Assembly (NCBI GenBank): GCA_028275025.1
Contig: JAQCNM010000029.1
Coordinates: 1-34,708, forward strand
Direction of reading: 5' to 3'
DNA: 34,708 bases
From: Halovenus sp.
Lineage (GTDB): Archaea; Halobacteriota; Halobacteria; Halobacteriales; Haloarculaceae
Position 1 is the first letter of the stretch. Each line of letters starts with the position of its first letter. Under the pieces are notes generated by a model. It was not told where the DNA came from, searched no databases, and saw nothing but the letters and a program-made list of their open reading frames with translations. This document shows positions 25,696-33,308 of the stretch, one piece after another. A program made the translations under genes and the position numbers.

Positions 25696-26085
25696 AGGAG
25701 CCTGAGTCGGCTAGTCGGACCCACTGACGGGAGTGACGAGTGACCGTGTCGGGTCGCCCTGTGTGTACGTCGACCCGTTCGACCCAGCTAAAACACCGAC
25801 ACACCAGACAGACACCGGGAGACGAGAGCGCACTGAACTCCGTGGTGAGTCTCACCGCCACGAGCACCGACCAGTCGACGAGTCGGTGGCCGGAGCCACC
25901 AAACCGCCCCGGTCTCGCCCTGTGACACATATCTCTGTCTGGCTGTAACGATAGTGAGCGTTCTTCGACGGGGTGTCGCCACGAACTCACCGTGACATCG
26001 CCTCGGCGTCGTTCGTTGGTCCGGGTGAGACAGTTTCGTCTCCGGGGGTCCCGTCCCCGTGAGATTCCACTTTCACCGCGGGACA
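25696..26085 (-). other. gap with weak coding remnant
   Basis: No intact gene is recognised in this stretch. On the minus strand, 25818-25888 encodes HRLVDWSVLVAVRLTTEFSA. This resembles the first membrane helix of haloarchaeal molybdopterin-oxidoreductase or cytochrome b-like proteins (R-L-V-D-W-x-L-L). Another frame has a GTG at 26076 and a short acidic stretch (VKVESHGDGTPGDETVSPGP) that ends near 25990. Both could be parts of one decayed gene, or chance. Confidence 0.2.
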
Positions 26086-26091
26086 CGAACC

Positions 26092-26097
26092 CTTAAC
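26092..26097 (+). promoter_or_regulatory. TATA-like box for hef
   Basis: CTTAAC stands 24 nt before the ATG at 26122. It fits leaderless initiation and favours that start over the in-frame ATG at 26059, which lies upstream of the box. Confidence 0.55.
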
Positions 26098-26121
26098 AGC
26101 CGAGACAGCAAAGAAACTGTG

Positions 26122-28728
26122 ATGGCGGTGACCGGGACTATCGAGCGGCCGCTGGTGACGTCGGGTGTGCTCGAGGAGCGGGAGTACCAGATGGAACTCG
26201 CCCGGCGGGCCGGCGAGACAGACAGCCTCGTCTGCCTCCCAACGGGGCTGGGGAAGACGACAGTCTCGTTGCTCGTGACGGCGCGACGACTCCACGAGCA
26301 CGGCGGCACGGCACTGATGCTCGCACCCACGAAACCGCTGGTGACACAACACGCCGAGTTCTACCGGGAGGCACTCGCGGTGCCCGACGAGGAGATTGTG
26401 GTGTTCACCGGCGAGGTCAGACCCGACGACCGGGCCGCCCTCTGGGAGGATGCCCGGGTCGTGCTGGCGACACCGCAGGTTGTCGAGAACGACCTGCTGG
26501 GGGGTCGTATCTCGCTGTCATCGGTGACACACTGCACGTTCGACGAGTGTCACCGTGCAACCGGCAAGTACGCGTACAACTACATCGCACAGCGGTACCA
26601 CGAGGACGCCGCAGCTCCGCTCGTGACGGGGATGAGTGCCTCGCCGGGCGACGACGAGGAGGCGATCTTGCAGGTGTGTGAGAACCTCGGTCTCGATAAC
26701 GTCGAGGTGATGACCGAGGCGGACGCCGACGTCGACGAGTACACCCACGACACCGATGTCGAGTGGGAGCGGATCGAGCTGCCGGAGACGGTCGAGGAGA
26801 TCCGCGAGCGGGTTCGCGAGGTTATCCGTGACCGGATGAGCGACCTCGTCGACCTCGGTGTCACGAACAGCACCCAACCGGACATCTCCGAGCGGGAGAT
26901 ACAGAAGATACAGGCCCGGGTACAGCGGCTGATGGACGACGACGACTCGGCTGGCTACACCGGAATGAGTCTGCTCGCGGAGGTGCGAAAGCTCCGGACG
27001 GCGATGACCTACGTCGAGACACAGAGTGTGGAGTCGTTTCGGCGATACATGGAGCGCCAGCGCGAGGCCGCACGCTCTTCGGGTGCGTCGAAAGCCGACC
27101 AGCGGATGGTCTCGGAGCCGGCGCTCCAGCAGGCGGTGCGTATCGCCGAGGCGTACGACGACTGCCACCCGAAGTTCCGACAGACACGCATCCTACTCGC
27201 ACAGACACTCGGTATCGGGGACGGCGAGCGGGTCATCGTGTTCACCGAGTCCCGGGACACCGCGGAGGCGCTCACGGCCTTTCTGAGCGGTCACTTCGAG
27301 ACCGAGCGCTTTGTCGGCCAGTCGGACACCGACGGCAGCGACGGGATGACACAGCGGGAACAACAGGACGTGTTAGAGCGGTTCCGGGCGGGTGAGTTCG
27401 AGGTGCTGGTGTCTACCTCTGTCGCCGAGGAGGGGCTCGACGTGCCCGAGGTCGACCTGGTACTTTTCTACGAACCGGTGCCGACGGCCATCCGCTCCAT
27501 CCAGCGAAAGGGCCGGACCGGTCGACAGACCGAGGGGCGGGTGGTTGTCCTGCTCGCCGAGGATACCCGTGACGAGGCCTACTTCTGGAAGGCGAGACAG
27601 GACGAGAAACAGATGCACCAGGAGCTACAGCTGTTGAAAGCCGCTGCCGGCGACATCGAGGCCAGACTCGCCCCGCAGGCCGCGCTCGACGACATCGACG
27701 GCGCGGACGGTCCGACAGACAACGGGAGCAGTGAGGCGACCGGCGATGACGGTGCGGGGACCGGCGGGTCGGGTGACGGCGGAAACACCGGGACCGGCGG
27801 GTCGGGTGACGGCGGAAACACCGGGACCGGCGGGAACGGGTCGGCGGACAACGGGCAGGCCGGACTCGACGTCTTCGGGGTGGGCGGGGACGCCGGTGAG
27901 CCGGGAGAGGGGCCGGACACCGGTGCATCCGAGCGCACGACGACAGGCTCCGACGACACCGACAACGGGACTACATCGGACGGCGCTACCGAGGAGACGG
28001 GGTCGGCCACCGACAGTGTGACGCCCGAAACCGACGACGGTGTGACCGCGGTCGCGGGTGAGGCGGCGTCGGAGACGGTCCACGTGGTGGTCGACCAGCG
28101 GGAACTCGACGCAACAATCGCCCGGGACCTCTCTCTCCGGGACGGGATGGAGACGCGGCTGGAGACGCTTGCGGTCGGTGACTACGTGCTCTCGGACCGG
28201 GTGGTCGTCGAGCGAAAGACCGTCGAGGACTTTCTGGAGACCCTGACCGGCGGGGACCGGTCGCTGTTCGAGCAGGTCGGTGATGCCGCCCGAAGCTACG
28301 GTCGACCGGTGGTGATTCTCGAGGGCGAGGGGTTGTACGACCGCCGCAACGTCCACCCGAAGGCGATCCACGGTGCGCTGGCGTCGCTCGCGGTCGATTT
28401 CGGCGCGAGTATCCTCCAGACCGACGACGAGGAGGCGACTGCGGACCTGCTCGCGGTGCTCGCGACCCGTGAACAGGAGACGGAGAACCGTTCGGTGAGT
28501 GTCCACGGTGAGAAGCAGTCCCGGACCCTCTCCGAGCAACAGGAGTACGTCGTCGCCGCCATCGCCGAGGTGGGGCCGGTCACCGCGCGGTCGTTGCTCG
28601 GAGCGCTCGGCAGTGTCGAGGCGGTGATGACCGCCGACCACGAGCGACTCACGGAGGTCGAAGGTGTCGGCGAGGTGACCGCCGACCGCATCCGCGAGGT
28701 GGTCGGTAGGTCCTACGACGGGGGCTGA
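26122..28728 (+). CDS. hef: Hef helicase-nuclease (FANCM/XPF-like)
   Basis: An 868-residue DNA repair enzyme that acts on stalled replication forks. Helicase half: Walker A LPTGLGKTT near residue 39, DECH box starting at Asp141, GMSASPG motif III, then a second RecA domain with STSVAEEGLDVPEVDL and QRKGRTGRQTEGRV. A disordered Gly/Asp/Thr-rich linker (about residues 530-645) includes tandem repeats. Nuclease half: XPF/ERCC4 fold with DYVLSDRVVVERKTVEDF, where E697-R-K-x3-D703 is the active site, and a closing pair of helix-hairpin-helix motifs (GPVTARSLLGALGSVEAV, LTEVEGVGEVTADRIREVV). Both halves look active. The order matches archaeal Hef. The linker is longer than in thermophilic Hef, as in other haloarchaea. 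Confidence 0.95.
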   Translation: MAVTGTIERPLVTSGVLEEREYQMELARRAGETDSLVCLPTGLGKTTVSLLVTARRLHEHGGTALMLAPTKPLVTQHAEFYREALAVPDEEIVVFTGEVRPDDRAALWEDARVVLATPQVVENDLLGGRISLSSVTHCTFDECHRATGKYAYNYIAQRYHEDAAAPLVTGMSASPGDDEEAILQVCENLGLDNVEVMTEADADVDEYTHDTDVEWERIELPETVEEIRERVREVIRDRMSDLVDLGVTNSTQPDISEREIQKIQARVQRLMDDDDSAGYTGMSLLAEVRKLRTAMTYVETQSVESFRRYMERQREAARSSGASKADQRMVSEPALQQAVRIAEAYDDCHPKFRQTRILLAQTLGIGDGERVIVFTESRDTAEALTAFLSGHFETERFVGQSDTDGSDGMTQREQQDVLERFRAGEFEVLVSTSVAEEGLDVPEVDLVLFYEPVPTAIRSIQRKGRTGRQTEGRVVVLLAEDTRDEAYFWKARQDEKQMHQELQLLKAAAGDIEARLAPQAALDDIDGADGPTDNGSSEATGDDGAGTGGSGDGGNTGTGGSGDGGNTGTGGNGSADNGQAGLDVFGVGGDAGEPGEGPDTGASERTTTGSDDTDNGTTSDGATEETGSATDSVTPETDDGVTAVAGEAASETVHVVVDQRELDATIARDLSLRDGMETRLETLAVGDYVLSDRVVVERKTVEDFLETLTGGDRSLFEQVGDAARSYGRPVVILEGEGLYDRRNVHPKAIHGALASLAVDFGASILQTDDEEATADLLAVLATREQETENRSVSVHGEKQSRTLSEQQEYVVAAIAEVGPVTARSLLGALGSVEAVMTADHERLTEVEGVGEVTADRIREVVGRSYDGG
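27757..27834 (+). repeat. 33-bp tandem repeat inside the hef linker
   Basis: A 33-bp unit is present twice without change (27757-27789 and 27790-27822), then its first 12 bases again (27823-27834). Each unit adds GTGGSGDGGNT to the protein. Perfect copies suggest recent slippage or unequal exchange. The frame is kept, so linker length can vary between strains. Confidence 0.9.
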
Positions 28729-28735
28729 GACGGTG

Positions 28736-28748
28736 CCGGGCGGCCCGG
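28736..28748 (+). terminator. short GC hairpin after hef
   Basis: CCGGG and CCCGG pair around CGG, 7 nt after the hef stop. The stem is short and GC-only, so the terminator role is tentative. Confidence 0.3.
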
Positions 28749-29123
28749 ACAGTCACCCGCGTCGAACAACCGCACCTCGGGGGGCTGGTCGGCCGTGCGG
28801 TGCTCGCCGCGAGATTCAGCAGTATCACCTGCCCCCCGGCGCGTCTGGTCGTGACCGCGAACACGACACAGCCGACGGTCTCGGGAACGTCGACGGTTCC
28901 GGACCGGGTGAACGGCTGCTGTGAGTCTGCGTGGCGGAGGTCACGCCGGCCCAGACGGCTGCCGTCGAGTCACTCGCCCGGTCGTTCCCATCGCCTTCTA
29001 TGTCGTCACTACCGGCGTCACCCGAGTCGTCACCACCGACACAGCCAGCCAGTGTCCCGAGTGTGACCGTGGCTCCGCAGCGCCCGAGCAGTGGCGTCGA
29101 GAGAACGGGTGCGGGCTGTCCAC
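28745..29123 (-). pseudogene. Tat lipoprotein gene, degraded by frameshifts
   Basis: From a GTG at 29123 on the minus strand the first frame gives VDSPHPFSRR, a twin-arginine start. The next frame continues LLGRCGATVTLGTLAGC and then VGGDDSGDAGSDDIEGDGND, a clear lipobox with an acidic linker; the lipobox Cys codon is at 29043-29041. It runs on to STAAVWAGVTSATQ. The third frame then gives FTRSGTVDVPETVGCVVFAV followed by TTRRAGGQVILLNLAAS. So at least two frame changes separate the pieces of one lipoprotein. A TTTTTGACC box 22-29 nt before the GTG looks like its old promoter. I do not know the family of the mature part, and the 3' limit is approximate. The pieces read in order, which argues against chance. 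Confidence 0.7.
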
Positions 29124-29190
29124 ACTCGCTGTTGTGACGGCAGGGTCAAAAACCCGCTCCGGGTCGGACACCCACAGTTGCCGCCGACGG

Positions 29191-30054
29191 TCACACGTCG
29201 TCCGTCCCGTCGGTCTCCGAACCCTCGTCGAGGACCGGGTCGTCGGCCCCCTCCTCACCGTCGACCGGAGGTCGGTCTCCGGCGGCGACCAGGCTATCGA
29301 CCGGGGAGAGAACGAACCCGAGCACCAGCGGAACAACCCCGAGGGCGAGATACAGGAGGCCAACGACCCCCCGGTCGTGTACAACACCGGTCAGCACGAC
29401 CGTGACACCCGCGACGAGCAGGTACAGCCCGTAGAGCAACAGCGCGATGCCGAGGGCGTCGCCGGCGGTCTCGACCCCCGACCCGGGGTCACCCGGGGAG
29501 TCGTACGCGCTCCACACGATGTAAAGCGCCGCCCCGACACCGTTTGCGGCGATTCCGCGCAACACGTCACCTCCGGTCGCGAGGTCGTAGACGAACAGGC
29601 CGATCGAGGAGACAACCAGCACGGCGCCGGTCAGTCCAACCAGTGTCGTCAGTCGGTCGAGCGGGCCCGACCCGCCGCCGAGAAACGTCACGAGAACGGC
29701 GAGTAGCCCGGCTCCGGCGTAGGGAACGGCCAGCCGCGGGTCCGGGCCGAACAGGACCCCTACGGCGGCGACGACGGCTCCGGTCACGAGCAGGTACAGC
29801 CCGTAGAACAGCACGACCGCCGGGAGGACCTGGCGGCGGGTTTCGATGCGGGAGGCCGGGTTGGCGAGTGTCGCGCGGCCGACCAGGGCGACGACCACGG
29901 CGGCGCTTGCCGCGTTGACGACGAGCCCCCGGACGACCGTGTTTTGATTCAGGAGGTCGTAGCCGACCAGTGCGCCAGAGCCGAGAAACAGCGTCGCCCC
30001 GAGCAGGAACAGCCACGGCGACCCACTGAACCCGGTGTCTGTCTCGGCTGCCAT
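29191..30054 (-). CDS. multi-spanning membrane protein with internal duplication, function unknown
   Basis: A 287-residue protein with about eight hydrophobic segments and an acidic tail. The two halves are copies: GYDLLNQNTVVRGLVVNAAS with VVLFYGLYLLVTGAVVAAVG in the first, and VYDLATGGDVLRGIAANGVG with LLLYGLYLLVAGVTVVLTG in the second. The shared core is YDL-x5-V-x-RG-x3-N and YGLYLLV-x-G. No transport or enzymatic motif is recognised. Proteins of this kind are common and unnamed in haloarchaea. It has its own TATA-like box (30080-30088) and is divergent from the EMC6-like gene. The degraded lipoprotein gene lies just downstream on the same strand. Confidence 0.8.
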   Translation of the reverse strand: MAAETDTGFSGSPWLFLLGATLFLGSGALVGYDLLNQNTVVRGLVVNAASAAVVVALVGRATLANPASRIETRRQVLPAVVLFYGLYLLVTGAVVAAVGVLFGPDPRLAVPYAGAGLLAVLVTFLGGGSGPLDRLTTLVGLTGAVLVVSSIGLFVYDLATGGDVLRGIAANGVGAALYIVWSAYDSPGDPGSGVETAGDALGIALLLYGLYLLVAGVTVVLTGVVHDRGVVGLLYLALGVVPLVLGFVLSPVDSLVAAGDRPPVDGEEGADDPVLDEGSETDGTDDV

Positions 30055-30079
30055 CCCCTGGGTCTGTGCGAGCGACGGG

Positions 30080-30088
30080 TATAAATCG
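30080..30088 (-). promoter_or_regulatory. TATA-like box for the duplicated membrane protein
   Basis: CGATTTATA on the minus strand is a strong match to haloarchaeal TATA boxes. It ends 26 nt before the ATG at 30054, so initiation should be leaderless. Confidence 0.65.
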
Positions 30089-30134
30089 GTCGACCGGGGC
30101 CGGACACGCTCGGCCTGCCCGCGCTTTCGAACGG

Positions 30135-30142
30135 CTTTTTAC
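30135..30142 (+). promoter_or_regulatory. TATA-like box for the EMC6-like/ABCE1 unit
   Basis: CTTTTTAC lies 22 nt before the ATG at 30165 and is the only good promoter candidate for the two-gene unit that follows. Confidence 0.6.
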
Positions 30143-30164
30143 CTCGGGTGAACGATATCGGAGT

Positions 30165-30581
30165 ATGGCAACCGAGACGGGTGACGGGTCTGCCGGGGAC
30201 ACCGAGGCGTCGGAACCAACCGACGACGCTCTGACCGGTGGTTCGGGGACCGGCGAGTCCGACGAAATCACCGAGCAGGTCGACCAGTTCACCCGCTCGG
30301 TGACCGTCACCACCGTCGCGACACTGCTCGGTATCGTGGCAGGTGTCGCGTCTATGCTGTTCGCGACGACGACCACCGGCAACGCATCGCCCGAACCGGA
30401 CAACCTCATCGGGGTTGCTATCGTTGCCGCGACCGTGTTCGTACAGTTTCCACTCTACAGCAGTATCGGCATCGACACCGACGAGTTCGGTCTCAAGACA
30501 CAGCTGTACGTGTTCGCGATGACGTTCTTTATGTGGTTTATAACTTGGACCGTGCTGCTGACGACAAACGGGCTCGTGTAA
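30165..30581 (+). CDS. EMC6-like membrane protein
   Basis: A 138-residue protein with a disordered acidic N-terminus (about residues 1-45) and three hydrophobic segments: VTVTTVATLLGIVAGVASML, LIGVAIVAATVFVQFPLY, and LYVFAMTFFMWFITWTVLL. The size and three-helix plan match archaeal EMC6-like proteins that accompany the ABCE1 gene in haloarchaea, as I recall. In eukaryotes EMC6 is part of the ER membrane insertase. Its stop is 2 nt before the ABCE1 ATG, so the two are almost certainly cotranscribed and perhaps translationally coupled. The start at 30165 is set by the TATA-like box. Identity rests on topology and neighbour more than on motif. Confidence 0.75.
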   Translation: MATETGDGSAGDTEASEPTDDALTGGSGTGESDEITEQVDQFTRSVTVTTVATLLGIVAGVASMLFATTTTGNASPEPDNLIGVAIVAATVFVQFPLYSSIGIDTDEFGLKTQLYVFAMTFFMWFITWTVLLTTNGLV

Positions 30582-30583
30582 CA

Positions 30584-32413
30584 ATGGCCGATGACAGCAT
30601 CGCGGTCGTCGACCTGGAGACGTGCCAGCCCGACAGGTGCAACTACGAGTGTGCGAACTTCTGCCCGCCCAACCGCACGGGAAAGGAGTGTATCACCACC
30701 CGCGAGGAACGCTACGACGAGGGTGAACCGTACCAGGGTGGCGCAGACCAGATCTGGATCTCGGAGGAGATCTGTCTCGGTGAGTCCTGTGGCATCTGTG
30801 TCGAGAAGTGTCCCTTCGACGCGATTCAGATCATCAACCTCCCACAGGAGCTCGACGACGACCCGGTCCACCGGTTCGGGGAGAACGCATTCGCGCTGTA
30901 CGGGCTGCCGGCCCCGGAGGAGGGGCGTGTCACCGGTATCCTCGGTCCAAACGGTATCGGCAAGACAACCGCCGTCCACATCCTCGCGGGCGAACTGGCT
31001 CCCAATCTCGGTGAGGCGGGGTCGGAGCCAGACTGGGACGAGGTACTCGACAGCTACCGGGGAACGGCGCTCCAGGAGTATCTCGAAGCGATGCGGGACG
31101 GCGACGTGACGGTCGCACGGAAACCCCAGTACGTCGACCGCATCCCCGACCAGTTCGACGGCCCGACCCGCGAGCTTCTGGCCCGCACCGACGAGCGAGG
31201 GGTGCTCGACTCGCTGGTCGAGCGCCTGGGTATCGGGCCGGTGGTCGACCAGCCCATCGACACGCTCTCGGGTGGGGAGCTCCAGCGAGTGGCGCTCGCG
31301 GCCGCACTTGCCCGTGACGCCGACTTCTACTTTCTCGACGAGATCACCCCGTACCTGGATATCGGCCAGCGGATGACCGCCGCACGGCTCGTGCGTGAAC
31401 TCGCCGAGGAGGAGAACCGGTCGATGCTCGTCGTCGAGCACGACCTCGCTATCCTGGACCTGCTCGCGGACGCGATTCACATCGGCTACGGCGAGCCCAG
31501 CGCGTTCGGTGTCGTCACACCGCCGAAGTCGGTCAAGGCCGGTATCAACGAGTACCTCTCGGGCTACCTGGAGAACGAGAACATGCGTGTTCGGGAGTCG
31601 GCGATCGAGTTCGAGGAGCACGCGCCCCGACCGGGGTCGGTCGGCAACACCGTCGTCTCGTACCCTGCACTGGAGAAGCGCTACGGCGACGGCGAGTTCG
31701 CGCTGTCGGTCGAACCCGGTGCGATACGCGAGAGCGAGGTGCTCGGCGTTGTCGGCCCGAACGGTATCGGCAAGTCGACGTTCGCGAAGTTGCTCGCGGG
31801 TCGACTCCAGCCCGACACCGGGGCGCTCGATGCCACCCTCGATATCGCGTACAAGCCACAGTACATCGAGATCGACCAGCCGATGCGTGTCGACACGTTT
31901 CTGTCCTCTATCACCGACCGGTTTGACAGCTCCTACTGGAACACAGAGATCGCACAGCCACTGGGGCTAGAGTCGGTGATGGAACAGAGTCTCACCGACC
32001 TCTCGGGGGGTGAGCGCCAGCGGGTGGCCATCGCGGCGTGTCTCTCCGAGGACGCGGACCTGTACCTGCTCGACGAGCCCTCGGCTCACCTCGATGTCGA
32101 CCAGCGGGTGCGTGCCACAACCGCCATCCGCCGGTACACCGAAACACACGACGCGACGGCGATGGTCATCGACCACGACATCTACATGATCGACCTGCTC
32201 GCCGACCGACTGCTCGTGTTCGACGGGGAGCCGGCCGAGCGGGGTCACGCCGCTCCGCCACAGGGGATGCGCGAGGGGATGAACGCCTTTCTGTCTGACC
32301 TCGACGTGACCTTCCGGCGTGACGAGCGCACCTCGCGTCCGCGTATCAACAAACCCGGCAGCCAACTCGACCGCGAGCAGAAGGCAGAAGGCGAGTACTA
32401 CTACGCACCCTGA
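30584..32413 (+). CDS. rli: ribosome recycling ATPase ABCE1 (RLI)
   Basis: A 609-residue soluble twin-ATPase that splits ribosomes after termination. The N-terminus carries eight cysteines for two 4Fe-4S clusters (CQPDRCNYECANFC...C and CLGESCGICVEKC). Two ABC domains follow. The first has Walker A GPNGIGKTT, signature LSGGELQRV and FLDEITPYLD. The second has GPNGIGKST, LSGGERQRV and LLDEPSAHLD. All catalytic elements appear intact. The ATG at 30584 starts MADDSIAVVDLETCQPDRC, the family N-terminus, and longer in-frame starts overlap the EMC6-like gene. It ends 25 bp from the convergent cruF stop. Confidence 0.97.
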   Translation: MADDSIAVVDLETCQPDRCNYECANFCPPNRTGKECITTREERYDEGEPYQGGADQIWISEEICLGESCGICVEKCPFDAIQIINLPQELDDDPVHRFGENAFALYGLPAPEEGRVTGILGPNGIGKTTAVHILAGELAPNLGEAGSEPDWDEVLDSYRGTALQEYLEAMRDGDVTVARKPQYVDRIPDQFDGPTRELLARTDERGVLDSLVERLGIGPVVDQPIDTLSGGELQRVALAAALARDADFYFLDEITPYLDIGQRMTAARLVRELAEEENRSMLVVEHDLAILDLLADAIHIGYGEPSAFGVVTPPKSVKAGINEYLSGYLENENMRVRESAIEFEEHAPRPGSVGNTVVSYPALEKRYGDGEFALSVEPGAIRESEVLGVVGPNGIGKSTFAKLLAGRLQPDTGALDATLDIAYKPQYIEIDQPMRVDTFLSSITDRFDSSYWNTEIAQPLGLESVMEQSLTDLSGGERQRVAIAACLSEDADLYLLDEPSAHLDVDQRVRATTAIRRYTETHDATAMVIDHDIYMIDLLADRLLVFDGEPAERGHAAPPQGMREGMNAFLSDLDVTFRRDERTSRPRINKPGSQLDREQKAEGEYYYAP

Positions 32414-32438
32414 CCGGACCGCGACGGCAGTTGCCCCG

Positions 32439-33308
32439 TTAGTCCGACAACACCGACGGCCGGACGTCGAAATCGAACCGGTCGATGTAGACGAGCGAGA
32501 GGGCAAACCCGGACGCGACGACGACCGGGCCCCAGGCCGCGTAGAACGCGTTTATCCCACCCCACAGGAGCACGAAGCTCACCATGTCGTCGAGCATGTA
32601 CGGGCAGTCTCGCACCCGGTCGAGCAGGCTCCCTCGGGCGAACGCGATGTCGATGAGTGCCGTGGCGACGACCGCGCTGAGCACCCACCCGGCGTAGTTC
32701 AGCAGCGGAACGCCGTAGTAGCCTCCTCCGTCGAACGACCAGAACCCGAGTGCGACCGCGCCCGGGTCGAGCACCAGGTCGATTGCCACCACCGTCGTGG
32801 AGACGGCGAGGAGTCGCACCGGGAGTGACCGGGCCCGCTCACCGAGCACCAGCAGACAGAGCAGGTAGCTGTTGAGTACGAGCGGAATAAAGAAAAGCGG
32901 CAGCGCGTATGGAACCGGGCCGAGCATCGGTCCGAGCGAGACACCGTAGCTGAACTCGCCGTACGGGAGGCCGGTCGTGGTACCGACGTACTCGATAGCG
33001 TAGGTGTAGACGACGAGTGCGGCGAGTGCTAGCCCACCTCGCCGGTCGACCAGTGGCATCACCCCCGACAGGAGTGGTAACCGCATGACCGCCACGCCGA
33101 TCAGCACGAGCAACGGGTTGAACGCGAGTGGGTCCGGTAGTAGACTCTCGGCACTCGCGAGCAGCATGACCGCCCCGACAGCCGGAAACACCACCGCGAT
33201 GGTGAACCGGTTGTTCGAGACCAGCGCGTCGAGGTGGGACTCGACCCCGGCCCGGTCGAGGCTGCCGACCCGGTCTGCCGTGCGCTCGTGGAGGTCGCCG
33301 TCAGCCAT
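32439..33308 (-). CDS. cruF: bisanhydrobacterioruberin hydratase CruF
   Basis: A 289-residue membrane protein with about seven hydrophobic segments. The conserved blocks are YAIEYVGTTTGLPYGEFSYG (family Glu and Gly-Leu-Pro-x-Gly), IDLVLDPGAVALGFWSFDG and YYGVPLLNYAGWVLSA, which identify the CruF/DUF422 carotenoid hydratase. In haloarchaea it hydrates the C50 chain in the last step to bacterioruberin, the red membrane pigment. Its ATG at 33308 overlaps the lyeJ stop by 8 nt, so it is the second gene of a coupled pair. No crtD lies beside it in the window. Confidence 0.93.
   Translation of the reverse strand: MADGDLHERTADRVGSLDRAGVESHLDALVSNNRFTIAVVFPAVGAVMLLASAESLLPDPLAFNPLLVLIGVAVMRLPLLSGVMPLVDRRGGLALAALVVYTYAIEYVGTTTGLPYGEFSYGVSLGPMLGPVPYALPLFFIPLVLNSYLLCLLVLGERARSLPVRLLAVSTTVVAIDLVLDPGAVALGFWSFDGGGYYGVPLLNYAGWVLSAVVATALIDIAFARGSLLDRVRDCPYMLDDMVSFVLLWGGINAFYAAWGPVVVASGFALSLVYIDRFDFDVRPSVLSD

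Noticed and set aside
24710-26086. Minus-strand open frame of 458 codons across sppA and the following gap
   Set aside because: Most of it is antisense to sppA, with no domain. Only the short stretch at 25818-25888 looks coding, and it is noted as a weak remnant.
28921-29706. Plus-strand open frame with a CPEC motif near 29053
   Set aside because: It is antisense to the degraded lipoprotein gene and the duplicated membrane protein. One CxxC pair in a shadow frame is not evidence for a zinc protein.
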